64,000 nt of DNA from Acetobacteraceae bacterium H6797 (GTDB taxonomy: Bacteria > Pseudomonadota > Alphaproteobacteria > Acetobacterales > Acetobacteraceae): contig JADFCQ010000001.1 of the NCBI GenBank assembly GCA_015223225.1, positions 62,001 to 126,000 of the forward strand. Reading direction: 5' to 3'. Below, piece after piece: positions 8,656 to 17,211 of the stretch (its first letter is position 1; each line of letters opens with the position of its first letter). Both the position numbers and the translations under genes were made by a program. The notes beneath the pieces are model-generated. The model had not been told where the DNA came from and did no database searches. It saw nothing but the letters and a program-made list of their open reading frames with translations.

Positions 8656-9981
8656 ATGTCCCAGCCCGTCACCCGTATCCTCCCCCGGCAGGCTGGCTGG
8701 GGCACTGGCCTGATCGCCCTCGCCCTGCTGGCCGCCAGCACTGGCACGGCCCGCGCCGAGGAGGATTGCGACGATGGCCATCCCATCGGCGGCGGGCTCT
8801 GCCTCAGCGCGAGCCTGACGGGGGATGGTTTCGGCAATCTGACGGGCGGGGTGCGGCGCGGGGTCACCGCCACGGGCCTCGGCCAAGCGGCCATCACGGG
8901 CGAGATCGGGGATAGCGGCTGGCGCTTCAATGCCTCGGCCTATGCCATCTACGGCCAGCAATCGACCCGCCGCCTCGCGGGCAGCCTGACGCCGCCGAGC
9001 AATATCGAAGCCGTCTCGACGCTCCGGCTCAACGAACTCTGGCTGGAGCATGACCTGGGAAGCTGGGGCTCGATCCGCTTCGGGCAGATCGCCGCCGATA
9101 CCGAATTCACCACCGCCGACACGGCGAAGATGCTCATCAGCTACAATTGGCCAACCGCGCTCTCCACCGCCCTGCCCGGCGGCGGCGCGGCCTATCCCCT
9201 GGCGGTGCCGGGCGTGCGGCTGGAGCTGGGCGAGCCCGACAAGAGCACGGGCCTTCGCCTCGGCCTGCTCGGCGGTAATCCGGCCGGGCAATATGCCGAC
9301 GATACCGACCCCCAGAAGCACAACCGCTACGGCACCAATTTCTCGGTCAGCGGCGGCGCCTTCCTGATCGGCGAGGCCTCGACGGGCGCGGCCCCCGTGG
9401 AAGATGGCTCGCGCCCCTGGGTCCTGAAGCTCGGCGCCTGGTTCCACAGCGCCTCGACCGAGTCGCAGCGTTGGGACACGATGGGCCTCTCCCTCGCCAA
9501 TCCCGCCAGCAACGGCCAGCCCCGGCGTTACGACAATAACGGCGGCGGCTATCTCGTGGCCGAGGGCGTGCTCTGGCGCGGCGACGAGAGCAGCCTGGGC
9601 GTCTTCACCCGCCTCTTCGCCCAGCCCGCCGACCGCAACCTCGTCTCGCGGCAGGTGGATCTCGGCCTCGCCTGGCGCGGGCCCTTCGGCCGGGCGGATG
9701 ACACAATCTCCCTCGGCCTCATCCAGGCCCGCGTGGGCCGCGACGCGCGTGACCTCGACCGCGACCGGCAGGCGCTGGGCGAGACCTGGCCGCGCCGGGA
9801 CCAGGAGACGCTGGTGGAGCTGAATTACGACTGGGCCGCGATTCCCGACCGGCTCTCACTGCGGCCGCTGGTGCAGTGGATCCATCACCCCGCCGCCCGC
9901 ACCCCCGATGACCGCGTGAGCCCCGACCGGCCGATGAAGGATGCGCTGCTGGTCGGGATGCGGGTGACGCTGACCTATTGA
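8656..9981 (+). CDS. Carbohydrate-selective porin, OprB family
   Basis: A 441-residue outer-membrane protein. A signal peptide (LIALALLAASTGTARAEE) is followed by repeated amphipathic beta strands. OprB-like landmarks include LNELWLEHDLGSWGSIRFGQIAADTEF near residues 115-140, the glycine-rich SVSGGAFLIGEA region, and the C-terminal LLVGMRVTLTY strand ending in an aromatic residue, as needed for Bam insertion. OprB porins pass glucose and other sugars. I use the ATG at 8656, which begins the signal peptide; the frame also opens at a GTG at 8617. The gene is monocistronic, converging with the SnoaL-like gene by a 7-bp overlap. Confidence 0.85.
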   Translation: MSQPVTRILPRQAGWGTGLIALALLAASTGTARAEEDCDDGHPIGGGLCLSASLTGDGFGNLTGGVRRGVTATGLGQAAITGEIGDSGWRFNASAYAIYGQQSTRRLAGSLTPPSNIEAVSTLRLNELWLEHDLGSWGSIRFGQIAADTEFTTADTAKMLISYNWPTALSTALPGGGAAYPLAVPGVRLELGEPDKSTGLRLGLLGGNPAGQYADDTDPQKHNRYGTNFSVSGGAFLIGEASTGAAPVEDGSRPWVLKLGAWFHSASTESQRWDTMGLSLANPASNGQPRRYDNNGGGYLVAEGVLWRGDESSLGVFTRLFAQPADRNLVSRQVDLGLAWRGPFGRADDTISLGLIQARVGRDARDLDRDRQALGETWPRRDQETLVELNYDWAAIPDRLSLRPLVQWIHHPAARTPDDRVSPDRPMKDALLVGMRVTLTY

Positions 9982-10364
9982 GGCGAAAGCTGTGCCTCGA
10001 TGGCCGTCTTGTCGATCACCGACCAGACCTCGGCGATCAGGCCGCGCTCGAAGCGGTAGATGACATTCTCGGTGAAGGTCACGCGGCGGCCGTTCACCGG
10101 CAGGCCGAGGAAGCTGCCCGCGGGCCGGCAGTCGAAATGCAGCCGCGCGGCGACATGCGGCGCCTCGCAGACCAGCAGCCCGATTTCGAAGAAGAGATCG
10201 GGGATCTCGCGGAAATCCCGCTCCAGCATCTGCCGATAGCCCTCGAGGCCGAAGGGCCGCCCGTTATGCCGGGCATGCTCCGCGACGAAATCCCCGAGCC
10301 GCGGCCAATCCTGCCGGTTCAGGCAGTCGATATAGGCGCGGTAGAGCCCTGACAGGTCGTTCAT
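9975..10364 (-). CDS. SnoaL-like / NTF2-fold polyketide-cyclase family protein
   Basis: A 129-residue alpha+beta barrel protein of the SnoaL/NTF2-like type. Marks are LYRAYIDCLNRQDWPRLGDF at the N-terminus, then the LEGYRQMLERDFREIPDLFFEI block and GRRVTFTENVIYRFERGLIAEVWSV, the conserved end of SnoaL ester-cyclase proteins. The fold serves isomerases, cyclases and small binding proteins, so the reaction is not predictable here. Its ATG overlaps the stop of the upstream aminopeptidase (ATGA), so the two are translated together. Confidence 0.85.
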   Translation of the reverse strand: MNDLSGLYRAYIDCLNRQDWPRLGDFVAEHARHNGRPFGLEGYRQMLERDFREIPDLFFEIGLLVCEAPHVAARLHFDCRPAGSFLGLPVNGRRVTFTENVIYRFERGLIAEVWSVIDKTAIEAQLSPQ

Positions 10365-12145
10365 AGCGGGGCGCAGGCCGCGCGCAGCCAGGCGGCCACC
10401 ACGGGCTCCAGCAGCGGGCCGACCTCCTCCAGCACCCGGGCCTGATAGGCGTCGATCCAGGCGCGGGACGGGCCGTCGAGCAGGTCGAGATCGATCAGGC
10501 GGCGGTCATAGGGTGCCAGGGTCAGCGTCTCGAAGCCGAGGAACTTGCGGCGTTCCCCGGCCGGCTCGGCGGGCTGCACCAGCAGCAGGTTCTCGATGCG
10601 GATGCCATAGGCGCCCTCGCGGTAATAGCCGGGCTCGTCGGAGAGGACCATGCCTTCGGCCAGCGGCACCGGCTTGGCCGCGCGGCTGATCGAGACCGGC
10701 CCTTCATGGACCGAGAGCACCGAGCCCACGCCATGGCCGGTGCCGTGGTCGTAATCCAGCCCTTCCCGCCAGAGGGGCGCGCGGGCGATGGCATCGAGAT
10801 GGGCACCACAGACGCCTTCGGGGAAATTCTGCCGGGCCAGCGCCACATGCCCCATCAGCACCAGCGTGTAATGCCGCTTCAGCGCGGCTGGCGGGGCGCC
10901 GGGGCCGGTCCAGAGCGTGCGGGTGATATCGGTCGTGCCATCCTCGTATTGCGCGCCGCTGTCGATGAGGAAGCACTCGTCCGGCTTCACGGCGCGATGG
11001 CTCTCCGGCGTCGCGCGATAATGCACGATGGCGCCGTTCTCGCCCGCGCCCGCGATGGCGGGGAAGGATTCCGCGCGGAATTCCGGCGCCATGGCGCGGA
11101 AGGCGAGAAGCTGATCGGCGACCGAGACCTCGGTGAGTCCGCCCTTCGGCGCCTCGTTCTGGAACCAGTGGAGGAAGCGGGCCATGGCCACCGCGTCGCG
11201 CTTGTGGGCGGCGCGGAAACCGGCGCGCTCGGCCTCGTTCTTCTTCGCCCGCGGCAGGCGGACGGGATCTTCCGCCTTGGCGACCGTGGCGCCCGCCTCG
11301 CGCAGCCGGGCGGCGAACCAGGCGGGCGTATTATCCGGGTCGAGCCGCACCGTGCGTCCGGCGAAGGTCTCGAGCAACGCCGGCAGCGTCTCGCGCCCCT
11401 GCACCACGACGGCATTGCCCAGATGCATGCGCGTCTCGGGCGTGAGCTTCTCCGCCTCCATGATGAGGTCGACGGAGCCGTCATAGCGCAGCAGGGCGAA
11501 GCCGAGGGCGAGCGGCGTATGCGCCAGATCCCCCCCGCGCAGGTTCAGCAGCCAAGCGACCGAATGCGGATCGGCCAGCACCACGGCCTCCTGCCCCGCC
11601 GCGCGAAGCTGCGCCGCGATGGCCTCGCGCTTGGCGAGCGACTCCTGCCCCGCGAAGGCGATGGGCTGCGGATAGGCCGAAGCGGTGGGCGGCGCCGGGC
11701 GATCGGCCCAGATGCCGTCGAGCGGATTGGCATCTAGCGGCACGAGTTGCACCCCTGCCTCGGACAGGCGGTTCAGCTCGCCCTCGGCATGGAGCCAGGG
11801 GTCGTAGCCGATGCGCTTGCCCGCGGCATGCTCGCCCAGCCAGCGCGCGGGCGGCTCGTCGATGAGATGGCGCCGCTCCCACAGGGCCGGGTCGGTCTGC
11901 AGCGCCGCCTGGGTGGTGTAGCGCCCGTCGATGAAGAGCGCCGCCCGGTCGGCCAGCACGATGGCGATCCCCGCGCTGCCGGTAAAGCCCGTCAGCCAGG
12001 CCAGCCGCTCGCCCGAAGGCGGCACGTATTCGCCCAGATATTCGTCGGAACGCGGCACCAGGAAGCCATCGACGCCCTGGGCCGCCAGGGCTGCGCGAAG
12101 GGCGGAGAGTTTCTCAGCGCGGGTCATGCCGGAGAGGTCCATCAT
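10361..12145 (-). CDS. Xaa-Pro aminopeptidase (aminopeptidase P, M24B)
   Basis: A 594-residue, three-domain aminopeptidase P of the long form. Two creatinase-like N-terminal domains precede the pita-bread catalytic domain. The dinuclear metal ligands are all visible: two Asp in DSGAQYEDGTTDITRT, His in GTGHGVGS, Glu in SDEPGYYREG and Glu in IRIENLLLV. It removes the N-terminal residue from peptides with proline in position two. I use the Met at 12145 because GAAGG lies just upstream; the frame extends to 12169. It is co-translated with the SnoaL-like gene. Confidence 0.93.
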   Translation of the reverse strand: MMDLSGMTRAEKLSALRAALAAQGVDGFLVPRSDEYLGEYVPPSGERLAWLTGFTGSAGIAIVLADRAALFIDGRYTTQAALQTDPALWERRHLIDEPPARWLGEHAAGKRIGYDPWLHAEGELNRLSEAGVQLVPLDANPLDGIWADRPAPPTASAYPQPIAFAGQESLAKREAIAAQLRAAGQEAVVLADPHSVAWLLNLRGGDLAHTPLALGFALLRYDGSVDLIMEAEKLTPETRMHLGNAVVVQGRETLPALLETFAGRTVRLDPDNTPAWFAARLREAGATVAKAEDPVRLPRAKKNEAERAGFRAAHKRDAVAMARFLHWFQNEAPKGGLTEVSVADQLLAFRAMAPEFRAESFPAIAGAGENGAIVHYRATPESHRAVKPDECFLIDSGAQYEDGTTDITRTLWTGPGAPPAALKRHYTLVLMGHVALARQNFPEGVCGAHLDAIARAPLWREGLDYDHGTGHGVGSVLSVHEGPVSISRAAKPVPLAEGMVLSDEPGYYREGAYGIRIENLLLVQPAEPAGERRKFLGFETLTLAPYDRRLIDLDLLDGPSRAWIDAYQARVLEEVGPLLEPVVAAWLRAACAPL

Positions 12146-12203
12146 GCATTCCTTCGATGGCTGACGCATTGGAGATATCTGTTAACGTCATATGTCCACA
12201 GGA

Positions 12204-12226
12204 AGACATGCTTGGGAAGCATGTCT
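12204..12226. promoter_or_regulatory. Perfect 10-bp inverted repeat between divergent pepP-like and DUF1127 genes
   Basis: AGACATGCTT, GGG, AAGCATGTCT. It lies 59 bp upstream of the aminopeptidase start and 131 bp upstream of the DUF1127 start. Only a short T run (CATTTT) follows, so an operator for the divergent promoters is at least as likely as a terminator. Confidence 0.45.
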
Positions 12227-12356
12227 CATTTTCTGGGCGAACGTAACAACGGGTCCATGAACGGGCCTATATGCTGCGCCAGCGAAGCAGCCCCAGGGTA
12301 GGCCGGCAAGGTGCCGGAGCCCACGAAGGCGGGCCGCTGAAAACGGAACCTTAACC

Positions 12357-12707
12357 ATGGAACCCCGCACCACCAAGGCGGAGCTGATCCCCACCGTGTC
12401 GATGCCGCGCCAGGGCGAGATCGAGGCCATCCGCCTCTCCGCCATGCAGGCCCGCGATGCCGCCATCGCCGACGTTCTGCGTCGCGCCTTTGCCGGTATC
12501 GCCCACGGTTTCCGCCTGGTCGCGAACACCGTCGCCGAGTGGCCCCGCCGCCGCGCGGTCTATGACCAGCTGCACAGCCTGTCGGATCGCGAGCTGGCCG
12601 ATATCGGCCTGACCCGCGGCGACATCGCCCATGTCTTCGACGCGCAGACCGCGCCGAAGGCCGCCAACGACACGGCCCCGGTGGCCGGCGCCGTTCGCGC
12701 TGCCTGA
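12357..12707 (+). CDS. DUF1127 (YjiS-like) protein
   Basis: A 116-residue protein whose residues about 62-97 carry the DUF1127 signature: a basic start (WPRRRAVYDQLHSLSDREL) followed by DIGLTRGDI and a short tail. Short DUF1127 proteins of Alphaproteobacteria are small Arg-rich proteins, some shown to bind RNA (CcaF1 of Rhodobacter). This one has a longer N-terminal extension and a low-complexity Ala tail. The leader (12227-12356) contains a hairpin at 12303-12317 with arms CCGGCA/TGCCGG. Downstream at 12854-13012 lies a candidate hairpin RNA, an arrangement known for DUF1127 genes in this class. Confidence 0.88.
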   Translation: MEPRTTKAELIPTVSMPRQGEIEAIRLSAMQARDAAIADVLRRAFAGIAHGFRLVANTVAEWPRRRAVYDQLHSLSDRELADIGLTRGDIAHVFDAQTAPKAANDTAPVAGAVRAA

Positions 12708-12853
12708 TAAGGCTCTCGGATGAGGCTTCCGCGCCGCAGGGCGCGGAAAACCGTCACCCTTCCTTATTCTTCGCGAAACCAAATTCGCGAAAACACGTTC
12801 TAGAGTCAGTCGCCGGCGCAGTAACGACGCCGATTGAACCACAGAACGGATCA
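12708..12853. other. Intergenic start of the DUF1127 downstream region: hairpin and tandem palindromes
   Basis: No gene is seen. A 9-bp hairpin (TTCCGCGCC / GGCGCGGAA, loop GCAG) sits at 12727-12748, 20 bp after the DUF1127 stop, without a T run. Two identical palindromes TTCGCGAA lie at 12770-12777 and 12784-12791, 14 bp apart; they can pair with each other or serve as an operator. Confidence 0.5.
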
Positions 12854-13012
12854 ACGTGGCGGGCTCCAGTCTTTTGCCTCACTTGAGGAGCCCCGCCACG
12901 GCGACACGTCGATCGACCAGCCCACCTCCCCCCCTCGGGGCTGGATGATCGCTCGGCCCGGTTTTCTGCCGCACCCACTCCCCTCCCTGCGGCAGGAGCC
13001 GGGCCGTTTTTT
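12854..13012 (+). ncRNA. Candidate small RNA with CU-rich hairpin loops downstream of DUF1127 (CcsR/cuckoo-like)
   Basis: Three consecutive hairpins end in a T run. H1 (12856-12899) has a 12-bp stem with one bulge. H2 (12911-12950) has the core stem CCAGCCC/GGGCTGG, extended by GATC/GATC, around the loop ACCTCCCCCCCTCG. H3 (12954-13006) has two 8-bp helices, CGGCCCGG/CCGGGCCG and CTGCCGCA/TGCGGCAG, around the loop CCCACTCCCCTCCC. Six T residues follow, making H3 a strong terminator. Loops exposing anti-Shine-Dalgarno-like CCUCC/CUCCC next to a DUF1127 gene are the mark of the alphaproteobacterial cuckoo/CcsR sRNAs. Transcription is inferred, not shown; the 5' end may come from processing of the DUF1127 mRNA. 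Confidence 0.55.
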
Positions 13013-13138
13013 GGCCGGTCTCATTACCAGGCCCCGCGACGGTAAAAGCCGCGCCTCATAACAAGATCGAACCAGTCACGCGATGATCGCGGGGCAGCCA
13101 CGCCAAGGCGCGGCTGCCCGCTTTCGTGCCTGCGCAGC

Positions 13139-14338
13139 ATGATCTCGGCCATGAGGACGTCCTATTGGTATGCCGTGCTGGCCGCATCGGCTTCGGTCAG
13201 TCTCGCGCTCGGCGTGCGGCAGACTTTCGGCCTGTTTCTCCTGCCTCTGGCGCAGGAACACGGGCTTTCCGCCACCGTGATCGGGGCGGCCGTCGCGCTG
13301 CATAACCTGATGTGGGGCATCTCCCAGCCCTTCTGCGGCGCCATGGCCGACCGCTACGGCGCTGGCCGCGTCATCCTCGTGGGCGGCATCGTCTATGCGC
13401 TAGGCCTGCTGCTGCCGGCGCTCTTTCCCTCGAGCCTCACGCTGATTCTCGGCCTGGGTATCGGCACCGGCATCGGCACGGGCTGCGCCGGCTCGGGCAC
13501 CGCCATGGCCGCCGTCTCGCGCATCGCCCCCGCCGAGCGGCGGAACGACGCCATGGGCATTTCCTCGGCCGGCGGCTCGCTGGGCCAGGCGGCCATGGTG
13601 CCCATCGCCCAGGTCGCCATCGCCGCCTGGGGCACGAGCGGCGCGCTGATCCTCCTCGCCGGGCTGATGCTCTTCGCCCTGCCGATCGGCCGCGCCATCG
13701 AATGGCGCCCGGTGGCCCGCGCCGCGCCGACCATGGGCCTGCGCGGCCTGCCGAAGCTCGCGAAGGAGGCCTTGGAGGATAAGGGCTTCGCGCTGCTGAC
13801 CATCGGCTTCTTCGCCTGCGGCTTTCAGCTCGCCTTCCTCACGGTGCATCTGCCCTCCTATCTCGCGCTCTGCGGCCTGCCGGCCGGGCTCGGCGCGCTG
13901 ACGCTGATGACGGTCGGGCTCTTCAACATCCCCGGCTCCTGGGCCTGCGGGAGGCTGGGCAATTACATTCGGCCCGAGATCGCGCTCGGCTTCATCTATA
14001 TCATCCGCACCATCTGCATCGCGATCTTCGCCCTGGTCACGCCGACGGAGCTGAACACGCTGATCTTCGCCGCCGTGATGGGGATGATCTGGCTCGGCAC
14101 CGTGCCGCTGACAGGGGCGGCCATCGCCCGGCGCTTCGGCGTCGGGAATATGGGCGCGCTTTACGGCATCTGCTTCTTCTCGCACCAGATCGGCGGCTTC
14201 CTCGGCGCGGGCTCGGGCGCGGTGCTGCTTGATGCCACCGGCTCCTATGACGCCTTCTGGCCGGTCATGGTCGTGGTGGGCCTGGGCGCGGCCGTGGTGA
14301 ATTGGGTGGTGCGGCCGCCCAAGGTGGCCATGGCCTGA
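13139..14338 (+). CDS. Major facilitator superfamily transporter
   Basis: A 399-residue MFS permease with about twelve hydrophobic helices in two halves. The conserved loop between helices 2 and 3 reads GAMADRYGAGRVILVGG. The helix-4 region has an unusual glycine ladder (LGLGIGTGIGTGCAGSGTA). The sequence pattern fits the monocarboxylate/oxalate-formate-like MFS group, and the substrate is unknown. The start could also be the Met at 13151. It follows the sRNA terminator and is not obviously in an operon; the next gene converges on it. Confidence 0.88.
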   Translation: MISAMRTSYWYAVLAASASVSLALGVRQTFGLFLLPLAQEHGLSATVIGAAVALHNLMWGISQPFCGAMADRYGAGRVILVGGIVYALGLLLPALFPSSLTLILGLGIGTGIGTGCAGSGTAMAAVSRIAPAERRNDAMGISSAGGSLGQAAMVPIAQVAIAAWGTSGALILLAGLMLFALPIGRAIEWRPVARAAPTMGLRGLPKLAKEALEDKGFALLTIGFFACGFQLAFLTVHLPSYLALCGLPAGLGALTLMTVGLFNIPGSWACGRLGNYIRPEIALGFIYIIRTICIAIFALVTPTELNTLIFAAVMGMIWLGTVPLTGAAIARRFGVGNMGALYGICFFSHQIGGFLGAGSGAVLLDATGSYDAFWPVMVVVGLGAAVVNWVVRPPKVAMA

Positions 14339-14348
14339 GGCACCGGCC

Positions 14349-15053
14349 CTAGGCCGTCAGCCAGGCCCGCAGCAGCGCGGCCGTCTCCACCGGGCTTTCC
14401 AGTGGCGGCAGATGGCCCGTCTCCGCCACCCGGTGCAGCACCGCACCAGGGATGAGGCGGGCCATTTCGATGGCAAGCTCTGGCGGCGTCATCACGTCAT
14501 TCTCCCCGACCACCACCATGGCGGGGAGGCGATAGAGCGGCAGTTCGCCGCGCGAATCGGGCCGCGCCAGAATGGCCGATTGCTGCCGGAGAAAAGCATC
14601 GCGGCCGATGTCGTTGGCCATGGCCATGACAGTCTCTGCGACCGGCCCCTTCCGATGTTTCTCATGCACGAGTTGGGGCAGCAGCCGGGGCGTGACGCCC
14701 TTGAACATCCCCGTCCGCGTCATCGCCATCAGCGCCTTCCGGCGGCGGGACTGTTCGGGCGTATCGGGGCGGGCCGAGGTATCGAAGAGCGCGAGCCGCA
14801 GCACCCGCCCGGGCGCCTGGCGCATGATCTCGAGCGCGAGGTAGCCGCCCATCGAAAGCCCGGCCAGGGCGAATTGCGCCGGCGCTTCCGCCAGCACCCT
14901 CACGGCCATGGCGGGCAGGCTCCCGTCCTGCGTTAGGTCCGGCACGACGGGGTCGGCGATATCGGCCAGGGTTCCGGCGGGCGCGGCCCAGAGGCGGGCA
15001 TCGCAGAGCAGACCCGGCAAGAGGATGAGCGGCATCTTGGTCAACATGCCCAT
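14349..15053 (-). CDS. Alpha/beta-fold hydrolase
   Basis: A 234-residue alpha/beta hydrolase. It has the oxyanion strand ILLPGLLCDARLW, the nucleophile elbow GLSMGGYLALE (Ser in G-x-S-x-G), a late Asp in VVVGENDVMTPPE and the catalytic His in VAETGHLPPLE. The length and motif order fit the MhpC/BioH-like esterase group, and the substrate cannot be told. The 3' end converges on the MFS gene with a 10-bp gap. About 195 bp separate its start from the divergent helicase gene. Confidence 0.88.
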   Translation of the reverse strand: MGMLTKMPLILLPGLLCDARLWAAPAGTLADIADPVVPDLTQDGSLPAMAVRVLAEAPAQFALAGLSMGGYLALEIMRQAPGRVLRLALFDTSARPDTPEQSRRRKALMAMTRTGMFKGVTPRLLPQLVHEKHRKGPVAETVMAMANDIGRDAFLRQQSAILARPDSRGELPLYRLPAMVVVGENDVMTPPELAIEMARLIPGAVLHRVAETGHLPPLESPVETAALLRAWLTA

Positions 15054-15248
15054 GATCTAGGCGGGCGGCGGGCGATCGGCCAAGCCATGCACGGCGAAAG
15101 CAGCACATCGGCGTGCGAAAACCTTGCGCAGCGCAACAGTTCGGAGCATAGCATCTGCCCGTGCGCCAACCGGCACCCGCGCTCGCGCTCGGCTGCCTGC
15201 CCACCGCCAATGACGGCACCGGGCCGAAGGCGAAGGAACAGACTGATC

Positions 15249-17099
15249 TTGAACGACACGCCCGACGCGCCCGCGCCTTCCGCGGCCGAGGCCCCGAAGA
15301 CTGTTGAGACGGCCCCCGAGGCCGTGGCCGTGCCGGCCGAAACGGCACCCGAAACGGCGCCCGGCGGCGCGCCGCAGGCGGCGGTGGCCGAGGCCGACCC
15401 CGCGATCCCGCAGGACGAAACGGGCGACGACTATGGGCCCGAGCCCGATGGCGAGGAAGAAGAGGCCGCGCCCCCGCGCACGGTCTTCGCCGATCTGGGC
15501 CTGTGCGACGCCCTGCTCCGCGGCATCGACGAGGTGGGCTACAAGCACCCCACGCCGATCCAGGAACAGGCCATCCCCTATGTGCTGATGGGCCGCGACG
15601 TTCTGGGCTGCGCCCAGACCGGCACGGGCAAGACCGCCAGCTTCACGCTGCCGATGATGGAGATCCTTGCGGGCTCGCGCGCCAAGGCGCGCATGCCCCG
15701 CAGCCTCATCCTCGAGCCGACGCGCGAGCTGGCGCTGCAGGTCGCCGAGAATTTCGTCCAATACGGCAAGCATCTGAACCTGGTGCATGCCCTGCTCATC
15801 GGCGGCGAGAGCATGGCCGATCAGCGCAACGTCCTGGAAAAGGGCGTGGATGTACTGATCGCGACGCCGGGCCGCCTGCTGGACCTGTTCGACCGCGGCC
15901 GCATCCTGCTCGCCGACTGCAAGATCCTGGTGATCGACGAGGCGGACCGGATGCTCGACATGGGCTTCATCCCCGATGTCGAGCGGATCGTCTCCATGCT
16001 GCCGAAGATGCGGCAGACGCTCTTCTTCTCGGCCACCATGGCGCCGGAAATCCGCAAGCTGGCCGATGCCTTCCTGCAGAATCCGAAGGAGATCACGGTC
16101 GCGAAGCCCGCTTCGGTCGCGACCACGATCACCAGCGGCCTCGCCCTCGTGCAGCCGCATGACAAGCGCGAGGCGCTCCGCCGGCTCATCCGTTCGGAGA
16201 ACGTCCAGAACGCGTTGATCTTCAGCAACCGCAAGCGCGACGTCGATGTACTCTACAAGAGCCTGACGAAGCACGGCTTCTCGGTCGGCGCCCTGCATGG
16301 GGATCTGCCGCAGTCGGTGCGTTTCGCGACGCTGGAGAAGTTCAAGGCGGGTGAGCTGCAGCTGCTCGTCTGCTCCGACGTCGCCGCGCGCGGCATCGAT
16401 ATCGGCGGCTTGAGCCACGTGTTCAATTTCGACCTGCCCTTCCATGCGGAGGATTACGTCCACCGCATCGGCCGCACGGGCCGTGCGGGCCGCGAGGGGC
16501 ATGCCTATTCGATCGCGACGGCCGATGACGCCAAGCTGCTGCTCGCCATCGAGAAGCTGACGGGCAACCCGATCCCCCGCATTTCCATCGACGGGCTGGA
16601 CCCGGTGACGGAAGAGGAAATGGCCGAGGCGGCCGCTTCCAAGAGCGGCGGGCGTGGCCGCAACCGGCACGAGGAACCGCGCGGCCGTGGCCGTGGCGGC
16701 GACCGTGACCGTGGTGGGCGTGATCGTGGCCGCGGCGAGCGTGGCGAGCGCCAGGCCCGTGACGAGGAGCGTCCGCGCCGCGAGGAGCGTGACGACCGGC
16801 CGCGCCGTGAGGATCGCGATCACCGCGCCAGCCGCGAGGAGCGGGATGACCGCCCCCGTCGCGAGGATCGCGATGATCGTCCCCGTCGCGAGGATCGCGA
16901 CGAGCGCCCCCATCGTGAGGACCGGCCCCGCCGGGAAGATCGCGACTATCGCGGCCGCCGCGAGGATCGCCGCGACGATCTCGGCCCGGCCGTGCTGGGC
17001 TTCGGCGATGCGGTGCCGGCCTTCATGCTGATCCCCATTCCCCGCCCGCGCCGCGAACAGCCGGCCGAGACGGTGGAACAGGGTGCCGAGGCGGCCTGA
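15249..17099 (+). CDS. DEAD-box ATP-dependent RNA helicase (RhlE-like) with repetitive Arg/Asp-rich tail
   Basis: The helicase core has the Q motif ([21 protein letters not shown]), Walker [33 protein letters not shown], then ARGIDIGGL and [10 protein letters not shown]. After the core comes an RGG-like stretch and tandem nine-residue [13 protein letters not shown] repeats encoded by 27-bp units, then a Pro/Arg-rich end. Such tails bind RNA nonspecifically and favour condensation; the family works in rRNA maturation and mRNA decay. The frame is open to an ATG at 15087. I favour the TTG at 15249, preceded by AAGGA, since the upstream residues look noncoding; an ATG at 15210 is also possible. 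A Glu/Ala/Pro-rich leader precedes the Q motif. Confidence 0.92.
   Translation: MNDTPDAPAPSAAEAPKTVETAPEAVAVPAETAPETAPGGAPQAAVAEADPAIPQDETGDDYGPEPDGEEEEAAPPRTVFADLGLCDALLRGIDEVGYKHPTPIQEQAIPYVLMGRDVLGCAQTGTGKTASFTLPMMEILAGSRAKARMPRSLILEPTRELALQVAENFVQYGKHLNLVHALLIGGESMADQRNVLEKGVDVLIATPGRLLDLFDRGRILLADCKILVIDEADRMLDMGFIPDVERIVSMLPKMRQTLFFSATMAPEIRKLADAFLQNPKEITVAKPASVATTITSGLALVQPHDKREALRRLIRSENVQNALIFSNRKRDVDVLYKSLTKHGFSVGALHGDLPQSVRFATLEKFKAGELQLLVCSDVAARGIDIGGLSHVFNFDLPFHAEDYVHRIGRTGRAGREGHAYSIATADDAKLLLAIEKLTGNPIPRISIDGLDPVTEEEMAEAAASKSGGRGRNRHEEPRGRGRGGDRDRGGRDRGRGERGERQARDEERPRREERDDRPRREDRDHRASREERDDRPRREDRDDRPRREDRDERPHREDRPRREDRDYRGRREDRRDDLGPAVLGFGDAVPAFMLIPIPRPRREQPAETVEQGAEAA
16770..16975 (+). 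repeat. 27-bp tandem repeats inside the helicase gene
   Basis: The clearest copies run 16851-16877 and 16878-16904, differing at few bases, with decayed copies on both sides. Each unit encodes RREDRDDRP or a variant. The repeats stay in frame, so copy number can change without breaking the protein. Confidence 0.8.
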
Positions 17100-17136
17100 G
17101 CCGCCTCTCACCGAGCAAACTGCGCCAGGAAACCAG

Positions 17137-17169
17137 CCCGGGCCGCCCTTGACGAAGGGGCGGCCCGGG
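17137..17169. repeat. 12-bp perfect hairpin between helicase and acyl-CoA dehydrogenase genes
   Basis: CCCGGGCCGCCC and its exact reverse complement enclose a 9-base loop. It follows the helicase stop by 37 bp but has no T run, so it may attenuate, protect the mRNA 3' end or act with Rho. Confidence 0.5.
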
Positions 17170-17211
17170 TATTCCGTTCGGCGCCATAGAAATCCTGTCC
17201 AGGAGACGCCG

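Noticed and set aside
12296..12356. Riboswitch in the DUF1127 leader
   Set aside because: A small hairpin (CCGGCA/TGCCGG) is present, but no known aptamer core could be recognised.
12834..13061. 75-codon forward frame over the sRNA region
   Set aside because: It crosses all three hairpins and the terminator T run, so it cannot be a translated gene ending at 13061 in the same transcript.
16770..16975. CRISPR-like array
   Set aside because: The 27-bp units are directly adjacent without spacers and stay in the helicase reading frame.
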